Below, one piece after another: positions 37,971 through 50,521 of a stretch of 64,000 nt of DNA. Both the position numbers and the translations under genes were made by a program. The notes below the pieces were generated by a model. It saw nothing but the letters and a program-made list of their open reading frames with translations. It did no database searches and had not been told where the DNA came from. The DNA comes from Temnopleurus reevesii (taxonomy: Eukaryota > Echinodermata > Echinoidea > Temnopleuroida > Temnopleuridae): NCBI GenBank assembly GCA_036244855.1, contig BQKZ01000421.1:60478-124477 (forward strand), given 5' to 3'. Position 1 is the first letter of the stretch, and every line of letters starts with the position of its first letter.

Positions 37971-40900
37971 ACTGAAGGAACGCAATATTCAAGTTCTAAG
38001 AAAAGCAATTTTAGATTGCGTTAATGTTGTTACTCTTATCAAATTTATCTTGGGTGGATGCTTCATAAATTGCAAGCTGCCGGCTGGCATTTCTAGTTAG
38101 CTCATGCCTCATATGATACAATGATAATACCACTTTGAGAACATAGAATACCATAGGAAAATTTTGAAAACAATTTTGCTTGATATATTTAGGTAATAAG
38201 ATTTTTTTTTTTAAAGGAAGTAGAGTTGACAGAGGCCCCTCTATTCAATGCTGCATTAGAATGATGTCTTCATTTATCTATACCTAGAGGAACTCCTTTA
38301 TTAACACAAATTTCCCCGAAAATAAATGCAATTGAAAAAATCAGATGGGAAACATAAAGCTTGATTTTAATTCCTTGTTGAGAGATAACAAGAAGATTAA
38401 ATCCTAAACCCATAAAACAAAAAAAAATGAAAAAATAAAATTACAAGGGATAAACAAAAGACGTTGAAATTATAAAATGACACAACACAATTTTCCCAGA
38501 CAAAATCAGAACTGGTCTAGAGGGAGGAAATGATTTTGATTTTGAGGGCATCAAAGCATGGCTAATGTTTGGGCTAACAGAATCATGACTCACTGAACTG
38601 TTTAATTTATTTGTCTCTTTACACAAAAGCAATTCAATGCCGCGTTAATCAGCTGTGAAAGTGTATTGAGCAGAAGGCGCTCCACCAACCACCATCATCG
38701 CCACCAGAGCGCAAGCTGCATTTGTTCTGGTGGCGAAGAGGAGAATAGATGAGTTGAAGGAAATTGCACAATAATGATAACTTATTATTACACCCCAGAT
38801 TGGAACAGGGATATGAATCAATAGAGAAAACCAAGTGCATGCCCTGTGGTTTGTTTCACCACCATTAAGATATAGTTTTCCTTTCTCCACGCTTGCCTCT
38901 TTTATTATGAGAAGATTTACAGCAATTACGGGGATGAAGTCATGCGGATAAAGATAACATTTCGATTTTTCTGATGAAAGCATAGAGCAAATCAGCTGCC
39001 CACCCCCCAAAACATTGGTGACCGCGCTGGAATAGCGAAAAATGACATGTTGCTATCTTCAAAAACATGACACAACAATAGAGCATGCCCTAACCAATAC
39101 ATGACTCAAATTCCATATAGGTGGTGTGCACTGATGCATTATGAAGTATGTCTTTCATTATAAGAATGATTCCGGTCATTATAAAAAGAAAAGAAATCGA
39201 AAAATAACCGAGAAGCATGTCTTGAGATAAAGAGACATTAAGATTAGTATTGAAAAAGAGATTCCTAAAGGCTTCGGACGAATACTTCTTAAATGAGACA
39301 TATCATAATAAAAGAGAAAGGAAATGTCAATATTCATAAAATCCTGCTCCAGATTTCAAGACGTTCTTGTAGGTCTGTTGGGGAAAAAAAAGAACCACAG
39401 CAGGTTAGAATAAAAAGTGCAGTGCGCTAAATTGGCTGAGTGGGACTAAGTAAATACTGATGATTTCTAAATTGAAAGTTGGTTTTGGGAGGGATTTGTG
39501 AATTAAAGTAGTTCAAACTTTATACACAGTGCAAAACCAATAAAAAGTGGTTGCACCTGGATAAACATTGAAAGAATTCATTCGATCACGTAGAAAAGTT
39601 GAAGAAGTCAATCTTTCGAAGTCAAAATTAACTTCAACAAAAGTTTTGATATTTGAGGAATTTACTCACCAAAATAGCCCTTTTTCAAAAGTAAACAACA
39701 CATTTAGGATTGAGTATCACCTAATTTCATGTCAGACATTCAGAAGTCAGTGAAATTTGTTCATTTTAGAATGTAGTTTAGACTAAATATGACATTCAAA
39801 TGAATGAGGTACCTCTATTTCATTCATACCTAAGGTTTAGTAATTTGCAAAAAGGACAGATAAATACTTCAAACAATGTTATAGAGCAATGTGTACAACA
39901 AAAATTGGTAGTATAATATTACTTTGGAAACATCATAATTTCTAGTGGGTTCTTGAGAGGGAAGAAAAACACATAGACACACTGAAAAAGTAAGCAGATA
40001 TTTCATTGAAATATGTGTTCAGTAAACTCCCCCTTAAAAAAAAGAAATGTTAAGTTGCCATTAAATGCCACTTTAAAAAATAGAATTGGCCAGTCAGAAT
40101 TATTTTTAAATTTTAAAATTTGGGAACAGATTTCATGTGGAAATTAAGGCTTAAAGGACTAAAAAGCTCTAGAAAATATGAAAATAATTTTTTCTGGTGG
40201 TATTTCTCATGTTTCTCTACAATTTTTTCAGGGGAATTATTCAATTTGAAAGAAAATAAAAAAGAAAAGGTGAGCTCATGTAAGGCCATTTACATCAAGT
40301 TGGACGTTGGAGGGCAACTACACTTTTTTTTTGCATACTGGTATAATAGGTATGATACTTTCATGAAGCAGACTCCATAGCATGCAAATGTCACTCAAAA
40401 CTACAAGACTCCAAGGAAGTAAACAAAAAATTGAAATACAGATGACATATCCCCACAGCCAATTTCTGGACCACCGTACCAGAACAATTAGAACCCTGCT
40501 GACTTCTGACAAATCATTCCAATACTCTAAACCAACTCAAAATATTTCTTCCAGATCGAGTCTTTCAATATTCTTTCTTTGCTTGATGTTATTACAGACC
40601 ACAGAATAATATTCCCCATCGGTCATCTTGTCTTTCAGTTCTAATTCCTGGTCAGTAATAGCAGAGACCTCAGTGGTCGAAACCTATTACAGAGTCAGCT
40701 TTTATTTTCTTGTGGTGCAGTTGGCCAACCTCAGAAATTTTACAAGAATTTTCAAACAAAAATATTGCAGACCACAAATACATTTGAACTTTCTAGTTTG
40801 GGTAATAGATGGAAAGTTTAGAGGTCAAAATCATCTTTCAATGAACACACAAAAATACAAGGAACTTTTCACTTGGAATAGACCAATTTCACTCATTAAT

Positions 40901-43217
40901 GCGAAAATCCTACTTTATCATAATCTTATCCTTCGCTTCTGTCTTTCCTCATATGTAATTTTTCTCTATACAAACAAAATATATAGAAGCTTTTAGATTC
41001 TTGATTTTGTATTTAGCAACATTTGTGTCCCCTATACTCCATCAAAAGAATGCAGATATCCCAGTTCCTATGGCGATACAAGATCTACAAAAAAGACCAG
41101 ACAGCTATACATTTCTTCAAAAGAATGGGCAGAAAACACAGATCAAGGCTATTCTCAACAATTTAAAATAACATACATAGTTGATCTGTATTTTGATACA
41201 GACCTGCAAGGAAATCTAGATGTTTTTACAATTTAAACTATGATTGGTTCCCTGATAATGGGTTAGACGAAGGTTACACCAACAGACCTAACATTGCTCA
41301 TATTATAAGCCTCCACTTTCACATTAGAACATTTTTATGTGACAAAAACACTAAGACTAAGGTCAAAGGATCAATTATTCTAGGAGCTTTTTCATATCAC
41401 CTGAAAAACTCGTTCGATAATATTCCATGATAAAAACAAAAGGAAAAGATATTATGTGTAACATCTGAACAATCATTGTAAATGTTGTTTTCGCAGCGAA
41501 TGTGGCCTATGTGATTTAGGACTAGCCAACATCATGAACAGAACTCTCTTGCCCTGAAGCCTGGGTCTTTTTTAATAGCATTAATAAAAGCGGTGTTCTA
41601 CTTTCTTTCCTTCCTCTGAGGAAGAATAAAGCTGGTTTATATTACAGAATACACTGGGGAGTATGGAAGAGGTATACTGCTTGCTTTGAATGGTGATTTA
41701 GCACTGAACTGCCCTTGACCCTGCATATCAACACAAGATGTTGCCCTCAAGATAAGATGAAGTTAGGAGTCAAGGAGGAACTACTGGTCTTTACTTTCAC
41801 AATCTCTCAGCTTCCTCTCCACAACCAACCAACTTTCCACTGATGAAATGGTGTTGCCAAATACATGACTGCCAACATCACTTGAGACATTGAGATTCAG
41901 ACATCATTTTAGATGCTAAGGTACAGAAGTACATATGAATACCCAAGTCAATATTTTTTTGTTTTTATCATTTCTTATGTTTTGGACTGTAAGCCATGTA
42001 ATTATTCCATACTTTTTTTTCTCCATCTGTTTACAAGTATTGCTCTATTTCAAAAAGGTACACATTCTGAGAAATAAGAATCGATTGTGACTGTTGATAT
42101 TGATGATGGATATAAAGTATTACACTATGAGACATATGTGTGAATTTGGACTGGATAAAAACTTCTCTCCAACACGAGTGAGAATTAAGAAACAAAACAA
42201 TTTCAAAACTCAATGTTCAAATTTTTTAAAGTGTGATTGATTGTAGTGAACCGCCATGTCCATACAAGGGTGGAGCATGCCAATCATAAAATTGGCAACC
42301 TTTTCTTCCTTTGCCTGGCTTCATAACAAACTTGTTATTCCATTCATATCCCCTACAAATGAACAGCCCTAACGAGGACCAGGAAAATAAAAAACATTTG
42401 TATTCTATTCAAAACCCTGCCCTAAGCACAAGTCACCAAAGGCCTTCCATTCTGTAAAGAACTTGCCTAAAAAGACTGGTTTGGCTTTTAATGGAGGGCA
42501 GAATTGATTTGCTGGTGGTAAAATCGACACTTTTTGAAAGAGCCAAGTCTATTTATGAAGCGGTCTGCCTTCCAACATGCTAAATACGAAAGTTCAACAA
42601 TGAAGCAAGAATGTACACGTTCGCAGTCCAAGGCAGTTATCGTTTCTGTTTGCAAAATTAAGAAAAGTAAATGTAGGCTATACAGTTTGTCCTAAAGGTA
42701 TTCATTATCATCAATGTTTGCTTTTGAACTAGATATGCATTATGATATCTAGGATATTGTTTGATTTAATTCAAAAGTATATATCTGTATATTTGAATAA
42801 CTCAATGAATAATGAACTATTATGTCTGAAACAGTTTCTTGTCCCATCTTATTTATAACCAAACAGAAATGACAAGATGCTAAAATAAAATTCTTTTTCA
42901 GATTTACATGAATAAAAGTGCTAGGCCCTGTTATTGTAATTAACAATGACAATTTTTCCAATGTCGCTTCATCATTGTATGAATAAGGCTGAGAGCAACC
43001 AAATAAAAAAAAAGTTAAAAATAAAAAAAGTTGAAAATAAATAAATGTAGCTTTGTAACCATATGCTGAACTGACCCACTAAACATTGATTACTTCCAAA
43101 TTACAACTCCTCCCTCATCCAACAAGCCCCCTCCCATCTCATCCAAGCATCCCCAATTACTGTCATCTTCTTTTGGCCTGCATCTTCATCAGCTGGCGGA
43201 CCGGTAGTGATAACCCT
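37971..43217. other. Non-coding stretch
   Basis: AT-rich. A 121-codon minus-strand frame (38645-39010) with hydrophobic stretches and the plus-strand frames 40382-40609 and 40628-40996 were examined; none has a good acceptor/donor pair or recognisable motif. Sequence around 41000-41650 has interrupted reading frames and may be an old element, but no reverse-transcriptase or transposase motif was seen. An A-rich imperfect tandem lies at 43001-43046. Confidence 0.5.
43001..43046. repeat. A-rich imperfect tandem
   Basis: AAAAAAAGTTAAAAAT-type units are repeated twice, then AAATAAATAAAT. Confidence 0.7.
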
Positions 43218-43263
43218 GAGCTCTGATTGGTCATGACAACGAGCTTAGATTGGTCATGACACA
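43218..43263. repeat. Tandem 23-mer with paired inverted CCAAT boxes
   Basis: Units 43218-43240 and 43241-43263 share GATTGGTCATGACA. Each contains ATTGG (CCAAT on the minus strand, at 43226-43230 and 43249-43253) and the palindrome GTCATGAC. Two CCAAT boxes about two helical turns apart are a known arrangement for NF-Y at promoters. No start site is evident. Confidence 0.6.
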
Positions 43264-43805
43264 AGTGTAAGGGGATCGACACTTTGATCAATTACTGGCT
43301 TCTTGGCCTTCCTTCCTCATATTAACTTCCATTACTCTAATGTCTGTCGCTTACACCATAGCATTATTTTATTAACAGAGATATAAGAGGCATTTGCCCT
43401 AAAATGACCAGGTTAAGAGATAAAATAAGTTTTTTTGTTTGAATATCATTTGATAACAATTTTTTTTTGTCATGTCCAAGAGGACAATGATGTAAAACAA
43501 TTTGTATGCTGATCATGTTTTTATCCTCTGTAAATATGTAGGTGTATTTTCTGCACGAAAACGGCATGGAGTACTATGGTATGAACAAATGCAATATAGT
43601 CCACATACATATAACTGTTTTTTGTTTGTTACCCAGTAATAGTGACACATATCTTATGGGTTAAATATTCTAATATGCATACGGCTTAAACAATTCACCA
43701 AGTTCATCAAAATATTATCCTTACAGTTTCAAATACGAATGTCGTTGAAAACAATAAAGCCACAGTACTGTCTCAAAGCAAATAATAAAATTATTCTAGA
43801 TGATC

Positions 43806-44161
43806 AGAAATCAAAACCGCCTAAATTTGAGAGCATTTTCCTATTTTCATTTCATTATCAAGCTTGCGCTCCAGATGGTAACCAAATGGGATCCATTTGA
43901 TCAACAATTTTTTGTTCATGATTTTGCAGAGTCTCCGGCAATCCGAGCCTGCTCCCATGATAACCCTGGACGTGCGTGGGTCAGATGGGTCAAGCGACAA
44001 GCTCTGCCCCGAAAATTAATAGGAATTTGAGGCATGTCTTGTGGCTGGCTGCTGCTCCCGACCGCTGCCCCGCTGAGATGGGGGTGCACCAAGGACTGGT
44101 GATGGGGTAGGAGTATGGGGTAGAGGAAGGGGAAAGCTTGGGAGAGGATGCAGAGGACAAC
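43806..44161 (+). repeat. Duplicated 356 bp segment, copy 1
   Basis: Offset 357 from copy 2, with the single N at 44162 between them. Nine substitutions separate the copies, seven of them in the first 60 bases, and no indels. The GC-rich right half (44000-44161) is almost identical. On the minus strand it carries a long pyrimidine tract ending CCCATCTCAG and then an open frame of about 50 codons (from GAAVGSSSQPQDMPQ), a possible exon shared by both copies. Most likely an assembly duplicate. Confidence 0.95.
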
Positions 44162-44162
44162 N
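44162..44162. other. Single-base gap (N) at duplication junction
   Basis: The one ambiguous base lies exactly between the two 356 bp copies, which suggests it marks a contig join. Confidence 0.9.
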
Positions 44163-44518
44163 AGAAATCAAAACTGCATAAATTTGAGAACATTTTCCTA
44201 TTTTCATTTCATTAACAAACTAGCACTCCAGATGGTAACCAAATGGGATCCATTTGATCAACAATTTTTTGTTCATGATTTTGCAGAGTCTACGGCAATC
44301 CGAGCCTGCTCCCATGATAACCCTGGACGTGCGTGGGTCAGATGGGTCAAGCGACAAGCTCTGCCCCGAAAATTAATAGGAATTTGAGGCATGTCTTGTG
44401 GCTGGCTGCTGCTCCCGACCGCTGCCCCGCTGAGATGGGGGTGCACCAAGGACTGGTGATGGGGTAGGAGTATGGGGTAGAGGAAGGGGAAAGCTTGGGA
44501 GAGGATGCAGAGGATAAC
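44163..44518 (+). repeat. Duplicated 356 bp segment, copy 2
   Basis: Begins directly after the N with the same bases as 43806 and continues into unique sequence after 44518. A substitution near 44291 (A for C) changes one residue in the minus-strand open frame. See copy 1 for the possible exon. Confidence 0.95.
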
Positions 44519-45726
44519 AGCGATGCGGTTCATGTTGGGGTGGGGGTATATTATATTGAAGAGAGCATGAGCATGATAGCAGGGCGTAAGGAATGAAGGG
44601 TAGATGTTGGCATGATATTAGTGAAAACATTGAAATATAGTTACTAACTTTAGTTCAGAATGTTATGGTAGAATTTGAGATCCTTCTACCAAAGATGTTT
44701 TGAGTGAAAAGCATTGGTTATACAGATATTCAAATTCAAATGAGATATTCAGATTGTTATCATAAATACCAAGGAGATCGATAACAAGTTTTCAAAATCA
44801 AACCATAATTTCTATTTCTCTCACAGAAAACGAAACGCCAAACGGGGTGGGGAAGAAACCCCTTCTGTTTCCAATGTCATAGGGTAGGTTACTCCACCTT
44901 ATGGTTATACGCATTGATTGAGTTATTAATATTCAGAGTATGGTGTAACATTAAAGCCTCTCAAGACCATTGGATAGATCACTTTACAAAACTTCAGTAT
45001 TCTAAAGCATTGGCTCATAAAACAACCAGTAAAAATCAGGACTGAATCATTTTCAACATTGTTGAACTTTAAAATGTTTCCTGCAATTTTGGTGCATTAA
45101 AATTACAGTTACATCTTCAATAACTTTGGACAGCTATCCTCTTCAGAGCTAACATGCTTTTATGAACATTTTCTAAAGAATCACTTGTCATCTTGTCAAC
45201 TCGTAGACAATCCTCCACAATTCAACTCATCAGAAAACAAAATAAAATACATGATATGCTATAACACAAATGTTCTTTGAGCAAACAATCACATTATTGC
45301 ATTTGATTGTTCATTAGTGGCAAAATTAAACCAAAATTAAACCAGTGTGGTGACATGATACATGATTCTGGTGCCTTGAACTAATCAGAGAAACACGACA
45401 CAAATTTTTACATGTGGGGGAGTAACTAAGCTGATCTTCTACAGATGCTGAAAATTAAATTTGCTGACCATGAATATACCTCTGGATTAAATGCATGACA
45501 CGACTGTATTCTATTTCTTATGTGAACTGAGAACTAGTCGAGAATTAAAAGTCATACAACGTTCAGTCTAAGTTCTCTAGTGCTCCTTGTTAAAAAATTG
45601 TAATAGCCTGAAAACTCTGACAGATATTTATTCTCTTTCCCTTCCTCCCCCACTCTCTCAAACTCTCTCCCCTAAGTTCTTTCAATTTTAACACACTGAT
45701 CCATCTCTATCACGCACATCCAAACT
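44519..45726. other. Non-coding stretch
   Basis: AT-rich. A short 11-base AAAATTAAACC tandem pair lies near 45322-45343. No gene is seen. Confidence 0.5.
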
Positions 45727-45838
45727 CACACACAAACACACACACACACACCCACTTACATGCACAAGCTCATCCCCAGTCACACACACAAATGCACAGA
45801 AACACACACACACACACACACTTTCTCTCTCTCTCTCT
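45727..45838. repeat. CA/CT compound microsatellite
   Basis: Three CA blocks (about 45727-45752, 45780-45790 and 45801-45821) are followed by a CT block (45822-45838). The minus-strand frame across it encodes Cys-Val repeats and is spurious. Confidence 0.95.
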
Positions 45839-48800
45839 GCTTCTTCACTTCCCACAAAATTTATCTTTCCCCTTCTCATCTTCTTAATGTAATTCCTTCT
45901 TCATCCCATCTCTCTCTTTGACCCATCTTATCATTATATTCTTCTTCATCACTCTGGAAGACATCTATCTCCCGGAGGAAAGCCAGCTGCTGGGGTCTGG
46001 TGCCCAAGATTCCACCAGAATTTATCACCTCCAATCTATAATACCATTCCATAAATAAAACTGAACATCCCCATTGGACGAGAGGCATCCATCCCATGTG
46101 ATAATGGTAAACGCATTCATGTCACCATTTCATATCCTCTGTTTGGAGCTATAATGTTTAGCTCCTAGGCTTTACACCGAGCAAGGGCATTGCAATACCT
46201 CTTGGTATGATGCCAATGCCAGTTATTGTAAATGTTGCCACATGGTCTCATTTGCACAGCTTGTACATGTATGCTGTATATCGTGGTTGTACATGAAGTA
46301 AATTGCTTGGGAGCGTATTGCGATCTTGTGGTTGCATCTCCAGATAAATACAAACAAATTCTATAACGTTCAAGTTAAAATCCCACTCCTGGCACAAATT
46401 TCCTTACTTGTCTCTGCCTTGGAGTAAATGTGAAATATACCTGGGCACTTCCTGGCTCTGATCAAAGCAGGGTGTAGTACTACGAGCTTTATTTCAAAAC
46501 AGATACGAACACTGTAGAGAAACACTAAATAAATATAGTCTTTTGTAGGTATATGGGGCAGGGACATTTTGGTAATAAGCAGAGGCCATGAAAATATATA
46601 ATACATACAATTTATGATATCCCAACATAAACCTTTTCACATGATTATTTTGCTTACCTATTCATAGTTGATTCATCAAAGAGATGTAGATGAGGAGAAT
46701 TCAGCAAGACAGCACATGAAATGAGAAGAACAAAAATAATTCATTAGTGATATTATTTAGATACCACTTTTCAATCCAATACCATAATGCAATGCAAGGA
46801 CACTCCTGCTATGATTCATATCAGTAATGAATTTGAAATATATAATAGAATGGATTCATCAATCAGTAATTTTCACGAAGCAGCATAATTCATCTTTTTT
46901 AAGTTTCTTATATTGACAATAATAAATCGACAGTGAATGCTGAAAAACTATCAGAGAATGTTAAAATACTCCAACCGAACTAACATTTCAAACCACAAAT
47001 GATCATTTATGCGTGATTATATAGGCCTAAAGGCATTATTACACTTTTTCAAACAATGATCATCACCTCTAATTTAATTAATCTCCTTTTTAAGTATTAG
47101 ACTGAAAGGTTACTTAAAATAAACTTGTGAATTCCTAATGTAATTCCCAAACAAACAATTTCTTTTATTTGTGTCTGTTTCTGCCTAAGTGAACACTATT
47201 TTAGGAACTAGAAACCCACAAATCTCTATTTGCTTCACAGCTTTATGTCTCTATCAATAATGTAATCCTTTTTTCACTCCAATCAAGCCTAATTTCCGAC
47301 AAATCACAGAGCTTTACTGATAGCGCTCCTGGTTTGTTGTCTATTTTACTGCAAAGTTTCTTGGATAATAATATAGTCGCTTTAGCCCACTTCAATATTG
47401 ACAAATTCATGTTGAAAATTAGAGTGGCTTGAAATTTTTAGACTGGCAGTTTTTCACTCTAAAAACTAACATGTTTTTCCCATTCCTTGTGATAGCTTGG
47501 ATTAAACTGATTGTATCATGAGCATTAGACCACCCTGTTCAGACTAAAGCTGGGTGAAATTTCTATAAGACTTCGGCTTCTAGAAATCATCCTTTGGTTT
47601 AAAGCACAAGAATAGGGGGCAATCTATTGAGGTGTGAACTGCAGATTTGATCAAATAAAGCGTATTTGTTGAGTCATTTGCAGCACCCCTCAAGCCGCTT
47701 TGACCACCACTAACAAGTTCTTGTGATTAGTGATGTGTGCAGACTTGTTCTATATGGGTCTTGAGAGGATCAAAGGAGATCCTTTGAAAAATACATATGC
47801 AAGACTGTACACAGCTAGTGTGAATACCGTGTGAACAGGAAAATGACATAGCATCACAAGAAAGCCTTTTCTGACAAAATAAAATCACAAACATAATGAT
47901 GAGTTTTATGAGAAGATTTCTCTTGTAATTTATTTTTCCCTGGGTTTTTATAGTTTCTAATAATGAATTATAAAAAAAAAATAATTATGTGGTTCAGAAT
48001 ATGATGAACAACAACACTAAATGATTCAACAAAAAATAAATCATTTAATTCCGGCTTAAAATCTAGATATGCATATTGATGAATAAAATGCTTTGTCCCA
48101 TTGAGAAAAACCAAAGTGAAATCCACCAAGCTCCAAGAAAATTTAGATTTAATTGCTGCCATCTGACATGACCGAAACATGATGGAGAACAAGATGGCAT
48201 GAAATGTATCCGAGAGTGAAGATATGGCTAATAGTGAGTGACAATTGGTTGCGAGCCATTAAGGCTTGCCAGCTTTCTCCAGTTACCCACATTAGTTTGC
48301 CTCCATTCAACCCCCGTCTCATTGCCCTCCGGCGGTTCCAGAATCATCGTCCAAGATTCCATATTCCCTTCAACTTGAGATACATTATTGCCACAGTTTG
48401 TATGTGTTGGTTGGTTTCACTAAACAAACCTCCCTGCTCCATCTCATGATCCAACGCGACTCGTCAAAATGGAGCGATCCACTTATTGATGAAACCCACT
48501 TCCCGACCCCCACCCCCTGCATTTCTTTGCAACTCAAAAGATGAACTTTAGTGAAAATATTGGAAAAATTTTCCAAGATATAATGGACATTAAATCGAAG
48601 AACTTAACCAAGAACAATTTGTATTATTACTGTTCGAATTCGCTAAACAAGGTACACACTGAAAGTTAGGAGATTTAGGAGAGTGCAATTAGACAAAAAT
48701 GCTACCAATTATTTTCTCCATTTGAGATTTTAAAATGTATATCTATGAATTGGTGACAAGGGGAGAGAAAACCTTTCACATTACATCCATGACCTATTTA

Positions 48801-50339
48801 TCAAATTAAATGCATATCTATGATTGATAAATGAAAAACCATTGAAATGGTAAAATTTCTCTCATAAATTTATGAAGAATATATGATCAAATTTATCATT
48901 TTAAATTGTGATTGATTTCCTACAAATGTATTTAGCCAAAACAAGGAAATCCATATAGAACCAAAGTAAACAGATAAGGCAATTCCTCAATACACACTTC
49001 TGATTAGTTAGAGATAGAGCAATTTTTGTGATCTTAATCATTTAGTCATTATAGATGATCTTCAATAAAACATTTTCCAAGTTTGCCATTTGTCAAACAC
49101 TTTCAGTTCTTAGAAATGCATTACAAATTGTTCGTTTTTAAGGAGTTTATTATCGGTCAATACCAAATATTATCTTTAATATTCATCAATGGGGGGAAAG
49201 GGGTGTACGAACCATGTTGGGCCGTATGATTGCACACTCAAACACGTAACCCATTCAATGGGACAACAACACACCGATATGATTACCCTGTGATCTGTAA
49301 CCCAACCTCGACGATCTTCGACGATGGTGGAAATTAGGACGTTGGAGTGTTCTGCTCGAGCCTAACCCCAGCAAACCATAGCCGGCTCAATTGACATGGG
49401 GGATCCGCCATTTTATAAGCAAGCTATTCTTTTGTGTCCGGTCCCCACAACCCAAGACTAAACTGAGAAAATATTTGAAAACATGAAGCACTCATTCATA
49501 TTCAAGAAAAATCTGTTTCACGTCCGTATGGCATTATTTAAACAGATAGAAACAGAGAACTTCTTTGAGCCTCCGAGAAGTGATATTGCCTAGAAGTGAT
49601 ATTGCCTCAGGGTGAATGGCATGCGCTATGTTTTAACCTTTGTTCCAAATGCTCTTCATGCCCTCGGGCGGTCCTTCATATTTCAGCAGAAATGGCAAAA
49701 AATCTACTCTCACACAATTTGACAACACCAGTGTTTCCCAAATATTGTGGTTATTATTTCATTCCATTCATCAATTTCTTCCATTGTCTTTCAAATATGA
49801 TCATTCATATAATTTCACTAACGTAGGAAAGTTTCCGACCTCTTCTAATTCTCTTCACTTAGGTTCGGTTCAATTCTTTTTCCACCAGCTTGTTTTAAAA
49901 ATGACAGAATATAAAAATAATGAAAGGCGTATTACGATACCCATCAATCAAGAAGATGCCCTGAATGAAAGAAAAACACCCTCCGTCAATTTCATCATCT
50001 CTTTCCCACCTCTGTTTGAATCAGGTTAATGCTAAAATCATATTCCCCATATGTTGTTCTAATTCATCTTCTCGAGACTGTTATACCTATCATAAATGAT
50101 CATGTTTAGCATATATGTGCTTTATAATTAGAAGAGGTGATGTCTGATCATTAGCAATATCATTATGCCCCGCATGTTGCGCAAAGAATTTAAGCCTATG
50201 GTCTACGAGAAAATAAGAAGGGATACTTTGATTGTTAGTTAAATAGGAATCAGGGGATCTTTAACAAGCTTAGATATATTGGGGGAAAAGACACATTGAA
50301 TAATGGGGTTTTAGAGCACATTAATGAGAAGAATTGATC
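45839..50339. other. Non-coding stretch with small GC-richer patches
   Basis: A patch at 45960-46030 has several open frames on both strands and a long plus-strand pyrimidine tract, but no clear exon. Near 46382 the string AAATCCCACTCCTGGCAC resembles part of the SINE-like element at 50408 and may be an old fragment. Patches at 48240-48510 and 49200-49450 are GC-richer. Frames at 49596-50029 have no recognisable feature. Confidence 0.45.
49200..49450 (+). promoter_or_regulatory. Possible promoter-like patch with YY1-like motif and TATAA
   Basis: A GC- and CpG-richer segment in AT-rich DNA carries CCGCCATTTT (49405-49414, YY1 core) running directly into TATAA (49414-49418). No convincing coding exon follows on either strand, so this is a weak suggestion. 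Confidence 0.2.
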
Positions 50340-50521
50340 ATGTCTCTTCCCAGGGGAGGTTTCTTGGACTGGTGGTTTAATCCTGGACCAACAGACTTGA
50401 GATTTGGGGTTCAAATCCCACTCCTGACACTAGTTTCTATATTGATCCAACTGCTTCTCTCCATCTGGAAAGATTTGTTTGTTGACATGATACAGTGTAT
50501 TAAACATATTTGGTGATCAAT
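50340..50521 (+). mobile_element. tRNA-derived SINE-like element
   Basis: GGTTCAAATCC at 50408-50418 matches the RNA polymerase III B box. About 33 bases upstream, TGGACTGGTGG (50365-50375) is a degraded A box. The last 35 bases (50487-50521) recur exactly at 51781-51815, where a different sequence follows, so this string probably marks the 3' end of the family. It is not an intact tRNA: the acceptor stem does not pair. Confidence 0.5.

Noticed and set aside
38645..39010. 121-codon minus-strand frame with hydrophobic stretches
   Set aside because: No acceptor, donor or recognisable family; hydrophobic runs follow T-rich codons.
41000..41650. Possible remnant of a retroelement
   Set aside because: Frames are interrupted every few dozen codons and no catalytic motif was found.
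45688..45879. Minus-strand frame encoding Cys-Val repeats
   Set aside because: Translation of the CA/CT microsatellite.
50401..50425. Intact tRNA gene around the B box
   Set aside because: The A box is degraded and no acceptor-stem pairing is found; a SINE-like element fits better.
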